Shown one piece after another: positions 17,877-24,627 of a stretch of 64,000 nt of DNA. This stretch comes from an uncultured Flavobacteriaceae bacterium (GTDB lineage: Bacteria; Bacteroidota; Bacteroidia; Flavobacteriales; Flavobacteriaceae). The stretch's first letter is position 1. Each line of letters starts with the position of its first letter. A program made the position numbers and the translations under genes. Where the stretch lies: assembly GCA_905181615.1 (NCBI GenBank), contig CAJIYH010000002.1, forward strand, positions 496,001 to 560,000, in the 5' to 3' direction. The notes under the pieces are model-generated. The model worked only from the letters and a program-made list of their open reading frames with translations. It had not been told where the DNA came from and did no database searches.

Positions 17877-18776
17877 CTAGCTCTTATTTCTGGGATGGAA
17901 ATCCTCGAGGACTTGACTTAAATGCCGCGTATCTAAATGCATGTAAACTTCAGTAGTAGTAATACTTTCATGACCCATTAAGGCTTGGATGGTTCTTAAG
18001 TCAGCTCCATTTTCTAAAAGATGGGTTGCAAAAGAGTGTCGGAATGTATGCGGACTTATTTTCTTTTCAATCCCAACTGTTTTTGATAACAATCTAACGA
18101 TTGTAAAAATCATCGCTCGAGTCAATTTTTTACCGTTTCTATTCAAAAACAAGGTGTCTCGATCTTCTTTTCCTATTTTATTAATAACACGCACGTCTTG
18201 TATGTAAATTTTAATGAATTTTTTGGCGAAAGCACCTAAAGGAACTAAACGTTGTTTGTCTCCTTTTCCGTTAATGAGCATCATATTTTCATCAAAATAT
18301 AAATCTGATATTTTGAGATCAACCAATTCACTAACACGCAAGCCACTTCCGTAAAGGGTTTCTAGTATAGCTCTATTTCTATGACCCTGGGAATCTCCCA
18401 AATCAATACCATCTAGAAGTTGTTCAATTTCTTTAAGCGAAAGCACAGTAGGGAGTTTTCTGCCTAATTTTGGGCTTTCGATCAAATCTATAGGCGATGT
18501 TTTGATGTAGTTTTCGAAAACCAGAAAATTAAAAAAGCTTTTTAAGCCCGATATTCGCCTAGCTTGCGAACGCGCCTCAACTTTTTTAGCTTCTTCGTAC
18601 AAAAAGCGCTGTACGTCTTCTTTAGAGCAGTTCAGCGGGGTGCAAGAATCATTTTCTAAGTGGAATGATTCTAAAGCCTGAACATCGAGACAATAACTGC
18701 TTATGGAATTTAGAGATAAGCCTCGCTCAATTTTAAGATATTGCTCGTAATGTTTTAGTGCCTCTTTCCACTGCAT
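17877..18776 (-). CDS. xerD: Site-specific tyrosine recombinase XerD
   Basis: 299 residues from ATG 18776 (MQWKEAL...); a start at 18800 would add eight residues that are atypical. Resolves chromosome dimers at dif with a partner. Seen: N-terminal SAM-like DNA-binding domain, catalytic Arg in LYGSGLRVSELV, Lys in GKGDKQRLVPLG, the HTFRHSFATHLL box, GHESITTTEVYMH with the nucleophilic Tyr. No integrated element surrounds it, and the order next to aroQ is typical of chromosomal xerD in flavobacteria. Confidence 0.93.
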   Translation of the reverse strand: MQWKEALKHYEQYLKIERGLSLNSISSYCLDVQALESFHLENDSCTPLNCSKEDVQRFLYEEAKKVEARSQARRISGLKSFFNFLVFENYIKTSPIDLIESPKLGRKLPTVLSLKEIEQLLDGIDLGDSQGHRNRAILETLYGSGLRVSELVDLKISDLYFDENMMLINGKGDKQRLVPLGAFAKKFIKIYIQDVRVINKIGKEDRDTLFLNRNGKKLTRAMIFTIVRLLSKTVGIEKKISPHTFRHSFATHLLENGADLRTIQALMGHESITTTEVYMHLDTRHLSQVLEDFHPRNKS

Positions 18777-18850
18777 AGACAAAATTAAGCTTTTTAGCAT
18801 TCATTTTTTCTGTTCTGGTCTATGGAAAGCTATTCTAAAAAAACTTTAAC

Positions 18851-18858
18851 TATTTTTG
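18851..18858 (+). promoter_or_regulatory. aroQ: Minus-7 box for aroQ
   Basis: TATTTTTG matches TAnnTTTG and lies 15 bases upstream of the aroQ ATG. Confidence 0.45.
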
Positions 18859-18873
18859 TCTAAAATTTAGCAA

Positions 18874-19290
18874 ATGAAAATAAGCATCATCAACGGTCCA
18901 AATCTAAACCTTCTAGGTCAACGGGAGCCAGGTATATACGGGAATCAACCCTTTGAGCAGTTTTTTACTGAATTAAAATCTAAATTCCCACAAGTTGAAT
19001 TGAACTATTTTCAATCCAACATAGAAGGGGAGTTAATCGATGAAATTCAACGTATTGGTTTCTCTTCGGACGGTATCATACTTAATGCTGCGGCATATAC
19101 TCATACTTCAGTTGGTTTGGGAGATGCAATTAAAGCGATAGAAACAGCTGTTATAGAGGTGCATATTTCAAATACATTTTCACGAGAAGACTTTAGACAT
19201 ACTTCTTATATAACACCTAATGCAAAAGGTTTAATCTTAGGTTTTGGATTGGATTCTTATCGTTTGGCAATAGAAAGCTTTTTGAAATAA
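18874..19290 (+). CDS. aroQ: 3-dehydroquinate dehydratase, type II
   Basis: 138 residues. Third step of the shikimate pathway. Seen: PNLNLLGQREPGIYG with the catalytic Tyr (about 22) and the flexible-loop Arg, NAAAYTHTSVGL (substrate-binding Asn and His), and VIEVHISN with the catalytic His. Dodecameric cytoplasmic enzyme by family knowledge. Transcribed divergently from xerD. Confidence 0.96.
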   Translation: MKISIINGPNLNLLGQREPGIYGNQPFEQFFTELKSKFPQVELNYFQSNIEGELIDEIQRIGFSSDGIILNAAAYTHTSVGLGDAIKAIETAVIEVHISNTFSREDFRHTSYITPNAKGLILGFGLDSYRLAIESFLK

Positions 19291-19330
19291 GCCTCCAACA
19301 AATTGACTATTCTTCTGCTAGCGGATCAAA

Positions 19331-19543
19331 TTATTGTATTTTTTGCATAAGCCATTCCTGCATTGCATTTGGCTTTTGCATTAATTCTTCCATTGCAGCC
19401 ATAGCTTTCAAATGAGCTGCATCTTTTTAGTCAAACATTTCTTTTCCGTGAGCTTTGCTCTAATTGGCTAACTCTTCGAACGTATTTCCGCTAAAAACTT
19501 TATGACAAGCACCCCCGAGTTGTATACAAGTCATTTTTTTCAT
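19331..19543 (-). pseudogene. Decayed DUF1059-like small gene with two in-frame stops
   Basis: From ATG 19543 the minus strand encodes 70 codons with a clear protein pattern: MKKMTCIQLGGACHKVF, GNTFEELAN, SKAHGKEMFD, KDAAHLKAM, NAMQEWL. This matches the DUF1059 family by its MTC-x-x-LGG-x-C and GNTFEE-x-A features. Codon 28 is TAG and codon 39 is TAA, at places where the family has residues such as Gln and Lys; there is no frameshift. It lies 15 bases downstream of a GNAT gene on the same strand, so the two probably were one operon. Sequencing error at two independent sites is less likely than real nonsense mutation. Confidence 0.75.
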
Positions 19544-19558
19544 GAGAAGTATTTTAAA

Positions 19559-20020
19559 TTATAACCGCATTTTCAATAAATCAGGCTTAAACCCAATTTT
19601 GGCATAGGCATCAAGTGCACTTTTGTTTTGCGCATATACGTCAAGTTGAATATCGCTTATGTTTCGGTTTTTTGCCCAATCAATTAGTTTAGTGCAAAGA
19701 GCACCGTTTAGTCCTTTGCCGCGATGGTCTGGAGCTACATACATAAAACCTAGGTAGGCATAATGATCAGGGTCTTTGTAGGGTGGCGATTTTTTAATTA
19801 AAGCATAACCCGAACCAACCAATAGCTTGTCATCTACAACGACTAATACTTCGGCGTCTGCACGCACTATTAAATCTTTTATGTCGTAGTATATTATTGG
19901 ATTTTTTTTTAGGTTAGGAGCAAAGGGACGCTCGTAGCTAATGATTTCTTGTTCAAACTCTTTTAATGTTTCTAGATCTTCGAGAACAGCCGTTCGAATT
20001 TCAAAATTTAATGTTTGCAT
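19559..20020 (-). CDS. GNAT-family N-acetyltransferase
   Basis: 153 residues from ATG 20020; an in-frame TTG at 20029 is a less likely start. Motif A appears as VAPDHRGKGLNGALCTKLI, with the R-G-K-G acetyl-CoA loop, after the strand YLGFMYV; the C-terminal block DVYAQNKSALDAYAKIGFKP is typical of GNAT motif B. Substrate unknown. The gene upstream of a decayed DUF1059-like gene on the same strand. Confidence 0.88.
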   Translation of the reverse strand: MQTLNFEIRTAVLEDLETLKEFEQEIISYERPFAPNLKKNPIIYYDIKDLIVRADAEVLVVVDDKLLVGSGYALIKKSPPYKDPDHYAYLGFMYVAPDHRGKGLNGALCTKLIDWAKNRNISDIQLDVYAQNKSALDAYAKIGFKPDLLKMRL

Positions 20021-20146
20021 ACGTGTCAAATAATGAATCTTTTGTTGATTAATGTTTTTTTAAAGATACTAAAAACTAAAAATCAAATGTAAATTACTGT
20101 TTTGTGGATGTTTTAATAAAAAAATATAATAAAACCATTTAATAGG

Positions 20147-20163
20147 TAATAGTAATACTATTA
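20147..20163. promoter_or_regulatory. 17-base palindrome, candidate TetR operator
   Basis: TAATAGTA-A-TACTATTA is a perfect odd-centred palindrome (8+1+8). Its right end overlaps the minus-7 box TATATTTG at 20162-20169, and it lies 17 bases before the tetR ATG. A symmetrical site on the promoter of a TetR gene is where autoregulation would be expected; binding is inferred. Confidence 0.5.
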
Positions 20164-20169
20164 TATTTG
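20162..20169 (+). promoter_or_regulatory. Minus-7 box for the tetR gene
   Basis: TATATTTG matches TAnnTTTG, 11 bases before the ATG at 20181. Confidence 0.5.
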
Positions 20170-20180
20170 AAAATATTAGT

Positions 20181-20852
20181 ATGAAAAACCTGCAATTACA
20201 AATTGTAATAAGCCCAGAGCTTTACACTAAGAATCCTGAATCATCTGACCTTGGGAAGAAAATTGTGTCTAAAAGTATTGAAATGATCGATGCTTTAGGT
20301 TTTGAGGATTTTACTTTTAAAAAGTTGGGAATTAAAATAGGTTCAAACGAAAGTTCCGTGTATCGCTACTTCGAAAGTAAACACGCTTTGTTGGTTTACT
20401 TGATAAACTGGTACTGGAGTTGGATTGATTATAAGCTTGTGTCTTCAACCCTAAACGTTAACTCTCCACTTGAGAAACTTGAAAAAGCAATTGTGATTTT
20501 AACAGAAGAGGTAAGTGAAGACAACTCTTTTTCTTACATCAACGAAGTTGTTCTGAACAAGATTATAATTTCAGAGTCCTCCAAGGCATATCACACAAAG
20601 GCTGTGGATAAAGAAAATAAAAAAGGATATTATAAAATTTATAAAGATGTTGTAGAGCGAGTTAGCAACTTTGTTTTAGAAATAAATCAATCCTATGAAT
20701 ATCCTCATATGCTAATTTCTACAGTTATTGAAGGTGCCCATCATCAACGTTATTTTTCTAAGCATCTTCCATCCTTAACCGATGTCAGAAAAGGAGGAAA
20801 TAATATAGTTCGATTCAATACAGATTTAGTTATTAAATTAATTTCTAACTAA
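20181..20852 (+). CDS. TetR-family transcriptional regulator
   Basis: 223 residues. The N-terminal helix-turn-helix is seen at about 40-72 (GFEDFTFKKLGIKIG, NESSVYRYFESKHALL), the classic TetR arrangement with YRYF in the recognition helix. The C-terminal ligand/dimer domain is less typical. The next gene overlaps the stop by one base (TAATG). Bases 20546-20743 (codons about 123-188) are repeated without a mismatch at 22508-22705. The neighbours (SulP remnant, carbonic anhydrase) suggest it controls bicarbonate or anion handling; ligand unknown. Confidence 0.88.
   Translation: MKNLQLQIVISPELYTKNPESSDLGKKIVSKSIEMIDALGFEDFTFKKLGIKIGSNESSVYRYFESKHALLVYLINWYWSWIDYKLVSSTLNVNSPLEKLEKAIVILTEEVSEDNSFSYINEVVLNKIIISESSKAYHTKAVDKENKKGYYKIYKDVVERVSNFVLEINQSYEYPHMLISTVIEGAHHQRYFSKHLPSLTDVRKGGNNIVRFNTDLVIKLISN
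20546..20743 (+). repeat. 198-base exact direct repeat, copy 1 (inside tetR)
   Basis: Every base from 20546 to 20743 matches 22508-22705 at a constant offset of 1962. Upstream the copies are unrelated; downstream they diverge in DNA but remain similar as protein. See the copy 2 entry and the findings. Confidence 0.95.
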
Positions 20853-21178
20853 TGAATAGTATTAAAAAAAGCTCTTTTTCTGCTTTATTTGTTTCCTTAT
20901 TTATTATTGGCTCTATGCTTATCCAATCACTCCTTGAATCAATTAAGCTTTTTGAAAACCCAGATGTAGTTTTAACAGACCTATCTTTCGAGGAGAAGTG
21001 CAACGATAAAAAGGGTTCAGAAAAAAGGGGTAATGAAAACGATAAAGAGGAAATTTTCTTGATGAGTTTAAAATTTCCTTTCTGTTTTCCATTTAAAAAA
21101 TTACCTATTTACTATGCACAACATCCGTCTTTGAATTTTGTTATAGAAACCCAATTTCCACCTCCAGAATTAATCTAA
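20852..21178 (+). CDS. Small membrane-anchored protein of unknown function
   Basis: 108 residues, start overlapping the tetR stop by one base. An N-terminal hydrophobic segment (about 9-26, FSALFVSLFIIGSMLIQSLL) follows a short basic start and may be an uncleaved anchor. The middle (about 50-70) is highly charged, Lys/Glu/Asp-rich, and the C-terminus ends PPPELI. No domain recognised. Translational coupling to the regulator and position before an anion transporter suggest it belongs to that system, perhaps as a small accessory or sensor; this is inference. Confidence 0.65.
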   Translation: MNSIKKSSFSALFVSLFIIGSMLIQSLLESIKLFENPDVVLTDLSFEEKCNDKKGSEKRGNENDKEEIFLMSLKFPFCFPFKKLPIYYAQHPSLNFVIETQFPPPELI

Positions 21179-21193
21179 CTCTTCCTTTACTAT

Positions 21194-21226
21194 AATCACT
21201 GATCTAATAAGTTAAGATCAGTGATT
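21194..21226 (+). terminator. 12-bp stem-loop after the tetR-small protein pair
   Basis: AATCACTGATCT and AGATCAGTGATT form a perfect 12-bp stem with a 9-base loop, 15 bases after the stop at 21178. The following tract is only moderately T-rich, so it may act as a terminator or as an mRNA stabilising hairpin. Confidence 0.55.
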
Positions 21227-21289
21227 TATGCCCATTTCTTTTTTCTAAATCAATAAGTCTGTCATATACTAATTGTCAGACAAATTTTT

Positions 21290-22507
21290 ATGTATATGAA
21301 TTATTCAAATCCTTTAAAGAATTTTAAAAACGATTTTCCTGCTAGTGTTGTCGTTTTCTTTGTAGCCATTCCTTTATGTTTAGGGATTGCTTTAGCCAGT
21401 GGTGCTCCTTTATTTTCGGGCTTGATAGCTGAGATAATTGGAGGTGTTTTCGTGGGAGTTTTAAGTGGCTTTCAGGTTGGGGTAATCGGCAATTGTGCTT
21501 ACTGCAATTGATACACTTGACGGGTTTGAGAATTTCTTGCTTGCAGTTGCTCTAGGTGGAGTTATCCAAATTTTATTTAGAGTTCTCAAGGCGGGTGTTA
21601 TTGGGTATTATTTTCCCTCTTCTGTAATTAAGGGAATGCTTACAGGTATTGGAATTATAATAATTTTAAAGCAAATCCCCCATTTTTTTGGATATAAACA
21701 TAGTCCCAGAAGGTGATTTTGCTTTTTTCCATGTAGACGGTGAAAATACATTTTCTGAAATCATAAACTCAATTAATTATATTAGTCCAGGTGCAACCAT
21801 GATTGCTCTAATTGCAATGGGAATTTTATTCCTTTGGAGTAATGTGATGGTTAACAAATGGAAAATATTTCAATTGATACAGGGGACCGCTAGTAGCTGT
21901 GATTACTGGTATCTTATATTTTACCATAACTGAAGGAAATACTTCTTGGGGAATTTCAAAAGACCTTCTAGTAAGTGTTCCAGTGCCTGAAGATATGAGT
22001 TCATTTTTGGGCCAATTTGTTTTGCCAAATTTTGCTGGCATAACAAATCCTCAGATTTGGATTACTGCTTTTACAATAGCTTTAGTAGCTAGTTTAGAAA
22101 CACTGTTATGTGTAGGCAACTGATAAAATTGACCCATTAAAACGCGTAACACCTACCAGCAGAGAGTTGTTAGCTCAAGGAGTTGGCAATGTGTTGTCTG
22201 GTTTAATCGGTGGATTACCTTTGACTCAGGTTATTGTTCGTAGTTCTGCGAACATTCAATCAGGAGGGAAAACAAAAATATTAACAATTATTCACGGACT
22301 TTTGCTTTTATTTTCCGTTATTTTAATATCAATATTACTAAATAAAATTCCACTTTCTGTTTTAGCATCAATTCTTTATTGTTGTTTTCCATCTTTAATC
22401 TGTTTAAAGAAATGTATCTACTAGGATGGAAGCAGTTTACTCCATTTATTGTAACTGTTTTAGGGATTATATTTACAGACCTTTTAATAGGAATATCACT
22501 AGGGCTT
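21290..22507 (+). pseudogene. SulP-family anion/bicarbonate transporter, broken by multiple frame changes
   Basis: Translating successive frames recovers a SulP transporter: [25 protein letters not shown] (start, ATG 21290), [30 protein letters not shown], a VASLETLL segment, ATDKIDPLKRVTPTSRELLAQG, GGLPLTQVIVRSSANIQSGGKTK (shown here in parts), and LFKEMYLLGW...TDLLIGISLGL. Frame breaks fall near 21490 (a conserved GPAAGL-like stretch is missing), 21700, 21880 (GGGG run), 22110 and 22380 (another small deletion). The C-terminal end is replaced by a tetR fragment at 22508. Indels of different sizes plus missing codons indicate real decay rather than only sequencing error. SulP next to carbonic anhydrase suggests an ancestral bicarbonate uptake unit. 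Confidence 0.85.
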
Positions 22508-22705
22508 AGTTGTTCTGAACAAGATTATAATTTCAGAGTCCTCCAAGGCATATCACACAAAGGCTGTGGATAAAGAAAATAAAAAAGGATATTATAAAAT
22601 TTATAAAGATGTTGTAGAGCGAGTTAGCAACTTTGTTTTAGAAATAAATCAATCCTATGAATATCCTCATATGCTAATTTCTACAGTTATTGAAGGTGCC
22701 CATCA
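22508..22705 (+). repeat. 198-base exact direct repeat, copy 2
   Basis: Identical to 20546-20743. Its left edge joins the SulP remnant inside the block AGTTGTTCTGAACAAG shared with copy 1; its right edge runs into sequence that still encodes a TetR C-terminus but with many DNA differences. Confidence 0.95.
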
Positions 22706-22814
22706 GCAGCGTTATTTCTCAATACATTTACCCTCTTTAACGGATGATCAAAAGGGTAGTAATAACATCGAACGCTTTTATACCGATGTTGTTTTTAAAA
22801 CGATTACAAATTAG
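22508..22814 (+). pseudogene. 3' fragment of a second tetR gene
   Basis: In the frame of the repeat this encodes the equivalent of residues 123-223 of the TetR protein at 20181, ending at TAG 22812-22814. The first 198 bases are identical to that gene. The last 109 are clearly homologous as protein (QRYFS-x-HLPSLTD, KG-x-NNI, RF-x-TD-x-V) but differ at many bases. The DNA-binding half is absent, so it cannot work as a repressor. The pattern, identical block plus diverged tail, points to recombination or gene conversion between two paralogues, or to a chimeric assembly. Confidence 0.85.
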
Positions 22815-22871
22815 AAATTCAACTAGAACATATTTAATTAAAAACCATAACAGCCTAATCTTTAAACAATA

Positions 22872-23501
22872 ATGAAAGCACAAACAAAAGAAACACAAAA
22901 TTCAATGACACCACAATCATCTCTAGACGTCCTAAAACAAGGAAATGATAGATTTGTAAACGGAACTCAAGTAGTAAGAAATTTAATTGCACAAGTAGAA
23001 GAAACCAGTACAGGTCAATATCCTTTTGCAACCGTATTGCACTGCATCGACTCAAGAGTGTCTGCAGAGCATGTTTTTGATCAAGGGATTGGAGATTTAT
23101 TCAGTATCCGTATTGCCGGGAACTTTGTGAACGAAGACATTCTTGGAAGCATGGAATTTGCATGTAAGTTAGCTGGAACCAAAGTTCTTGTTGTTCTTGG
23201 ACATACAGCCTGTGGAGCAGTAAAAGGGGCTTGCGATCATTCGCGCCTAGGTAATTTAACTGCGCTAATCAACAAAATAGAGCCCGCTGTAGATGCAGTT
23301 AAAACTCCAGCTGATGCTGACTTACGGAACTCATCTAACATCGATTTTGTTAACGATGTAGCTGCTAAAAATGTTGAAATGACGATCGATAATATACGAA
23401 CAAGAAGTTCCGTTCTATCAGAAATGGAAGCAAACGGTGAAATTAAAATTGTTGGGGGTATGTATGATATCGCTACAGGCAAAGTTGATTACTATGAATA
23501 A
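22872..23501 (+). CDS. can: Beta-class carbonic anhydrase
   Basis: 209 residues. Interconverts CO2 and bicarbonate with a zinc ion. Zinc ligands visible: Cys58 and the Asp60/Arg62 dyad in CIDSR, His111 and Cys114 in LGHTAC. The GGMYDIATGKVDY ending is typical. No signal peptide is evident, so cytoplasmic. It is intact although the SulP transporter upstream is broken, so it would now have to serve internal CO2/bicarbonate needs. It overlaps the next gene by eight bases. Confidence 0.95.
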   Translation: MKAQTKETQNSMTPQSSLDVLKQGNDRFVNGTQVVRNLIAQVEETSTGQYPFATVLHCIDSRVSAEHVFDQGIGDLFSIRIAGNFVNEDILGSMEFACKLAGTKVLVVLGHTACGAVKGACDHSRLGNLTALINKIEPAVDAVKTPADADLRNSSNIDFVNDVAAKNVEMTIDNIRTRSSVLSEMEANGEIKIVGGMYDIATGKVDYYE

Positions 23502-24165
23502 GAAGCATCTTTTAATGGCTGCATTATTTTTTATGTTACTGCTGCCTTCATTATCTCAAGCTCAAGAAAGTGATTTGGGTAATTGGCTAATTTATATTGG
23601 GAGTAAAAAACTGGAAGGTAAATGGAACCTGCACAATGAAATTCAATATCGAAACTACGATGCTGTCGGCGATCTAGAACAGTTGTTGTTAAGAACCGGG
23701 ATAGGCTATAACCTTTCGGAGAACAACAACAATCTGCTTTTAGGATATGGGTTTATAAAGTCCGAAAACTACACTGCAAATGGTTTAGATAAGATAACCG
23801 TAAACGAACATAGAATTTTTCAGCAGTTCATCTCAAAACAAAAAGTCGGGAAGTTGTCCTTAACCCACCGCTACCGTTTTGAACAGCGTTTTGTTGAAGA
23901 TGATTTTAAGGTACGATTCCGTTATTTTTTAGCGTTTAAGTTGCCCTTTAAAGGAATAGAAGAAGCTCCTTCAAAGTATTATCTATCGGCATATAACGAG
24001 ATTTTTTTAAATACCAAATCTTCAGTTTTTGATCGAAACCGAGTGTATGGTGGTTTGGGATACCAGCTGAATAAAAACATACGCCTAGAAGCAGGTTATA
24101 TGAATCAGTTTTTCGAGTCGGGTGGGAGGGATCAGATAAATCTAATCACCTTTGTTAATTTTTAG
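23494..24165 (+). CDS. Exported DUF2490 family outer-membrane-like protein
   Basis: 223 residues from ATG 23494, which overlaps the carbonic anhydrase stop and gives a clean signal peptide (MNKKHLLMAALFFMLLLP, cleavage after SQAQ). The mature part has alternating aromatic beta strands (NLHNEIQYRNYD, LTHRYRFEQRF, RVYGGLGYQL, LEAGYMNQFFE) and a terminal NLITFVNF, consistent with a small outer-membrane beta-barrel. Function unknown; co-location with carbonic anhydrase is repeated in flavobacteria as far as I recall. Confidence 0.8.
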   Translation: MNKKHLLMAALFFMLLLPSLSQAQESDLGNWLIYIGSKKLEGKWNLHNEIQYRNYDAVGDLEQLLLRTGIGYNLSENNNNLLLGYGFIKSENYTANGLDKITVNEHRIFQQFISKQKVGKLSLTHRYRFEQRFVEDDFKVRFRYFLAFKLPFKGIEEAPSKYYLSAYNEIFLNTKSSVFDRNRVYGGLGYQLNKNIRLEAGYMNQFFESGGRDQINLITFVNF

Positions 24166-24405
24166 TCAGTAGTTTAAACAAATAAAAGCAGCCAATTGGC
24201 TGCTTTTTTTATTCTCTAAAATTTCAGACTGTTCGTAATACTTTTCCATCTTCCGAACTTTAGCTAATTTATCTACTAATTTTTCTAAATAGCGCACTTG
24301 TCGGGTTGGGGTGTAATCAATATCTTCTATGCGATAGCAACTACAACCCCCTTTATCAGAACGGCATTCGTGTTTAGTTTTGTGTTTTGAAAGAAGGTTC
24401 GAAGG
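24166..24405 (-). other. Possible remnant of a small Cys-containing gene in a 462-base gap
   Basis: Between the DUF2490 gene and lpd (24166-24627) the minus strand is open for 79 codons from 24405 to a stop at 24166. The middle looks protein-like: KHECRSDKGGCSCYR, IEDIDYTPTRQVRYLEKLVD, LAKVRKMEKYYEQ. There is no plausible start codon before the cysteines and the frame runs on through the terminator palindrome, so it is probably a truncated remnant or chance. The family is not recognised. The rest of the gap holds an inverted repeat (24501-24529) and the lpd terminator. Confidence 0.25.
24184..24207 (+). terminator. Rho-independent terminator after DUF2490 gene
   Basis: AAAAGCAGCCAA-TTGGCTGCTTTT is a perfect palindrome followed by more T on the plus strand, 18 bases after the stop at 24165. 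Confidence 0.8.
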
Positions 24406-24500
24406 TTATTTTATTTTAGATAAATCCCTGAATTTGTATTTCGTTGTAACCCGTTAGCCATCTAAAGGGTTCTTTATTTCTTTTGTTCCTTCGATTTTAT

Positions 24501-24529
24501 GAACAAAACATAAGTGTATTGTTTTGTTC
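24501..24529. repeat. 10-bp inverted repeat with 9-base loop
   Basis: GAACAAAACA and TGTTTTGTTC are perfectly complementary. A further TTTTGTTCC copy lies just to the left near 24482-24489. No terminator T-tract follows. Role unknown; it sits between two bona fide terminators. Confidence 0.6.
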
Positions 24530-24558
24530 CAATTACTAAAGTTACCCCTAAATCTCAG

Positions 24559-24594
24559 ATAATAAAAACCAGTCTGCAGACTGGTTTTTATTAT
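24559..24594 (-). terminator. Bidirectional terminator hairpin downstream of lpd
   Basis: A perfect 36-base palindrome centred on ACCAGTCTGCAGACTGGT with flanking A and T tracts; works on either strand and lies 33 bases past the lpd stop. Confidence 0.85.
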
Positions 24595-24627
24595 GTAATA
24601 AGTGATGAATTTTGTGCGCTAGGTGGT

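Noticed and set aside
17877-18776. Tyrosine recombinase as sign of an integrated element
   Set aside because: Sequence and context fit chromosomal XerD; no attachment repeats, tRNA or phage genes nearby.
22566-22814. A short independent gene starting at GTG 22566
   Set aside because: It is the C-terminal part of a TetR protein lacking the DNA-binding domain and lies in the repeat; treated as a fragment.
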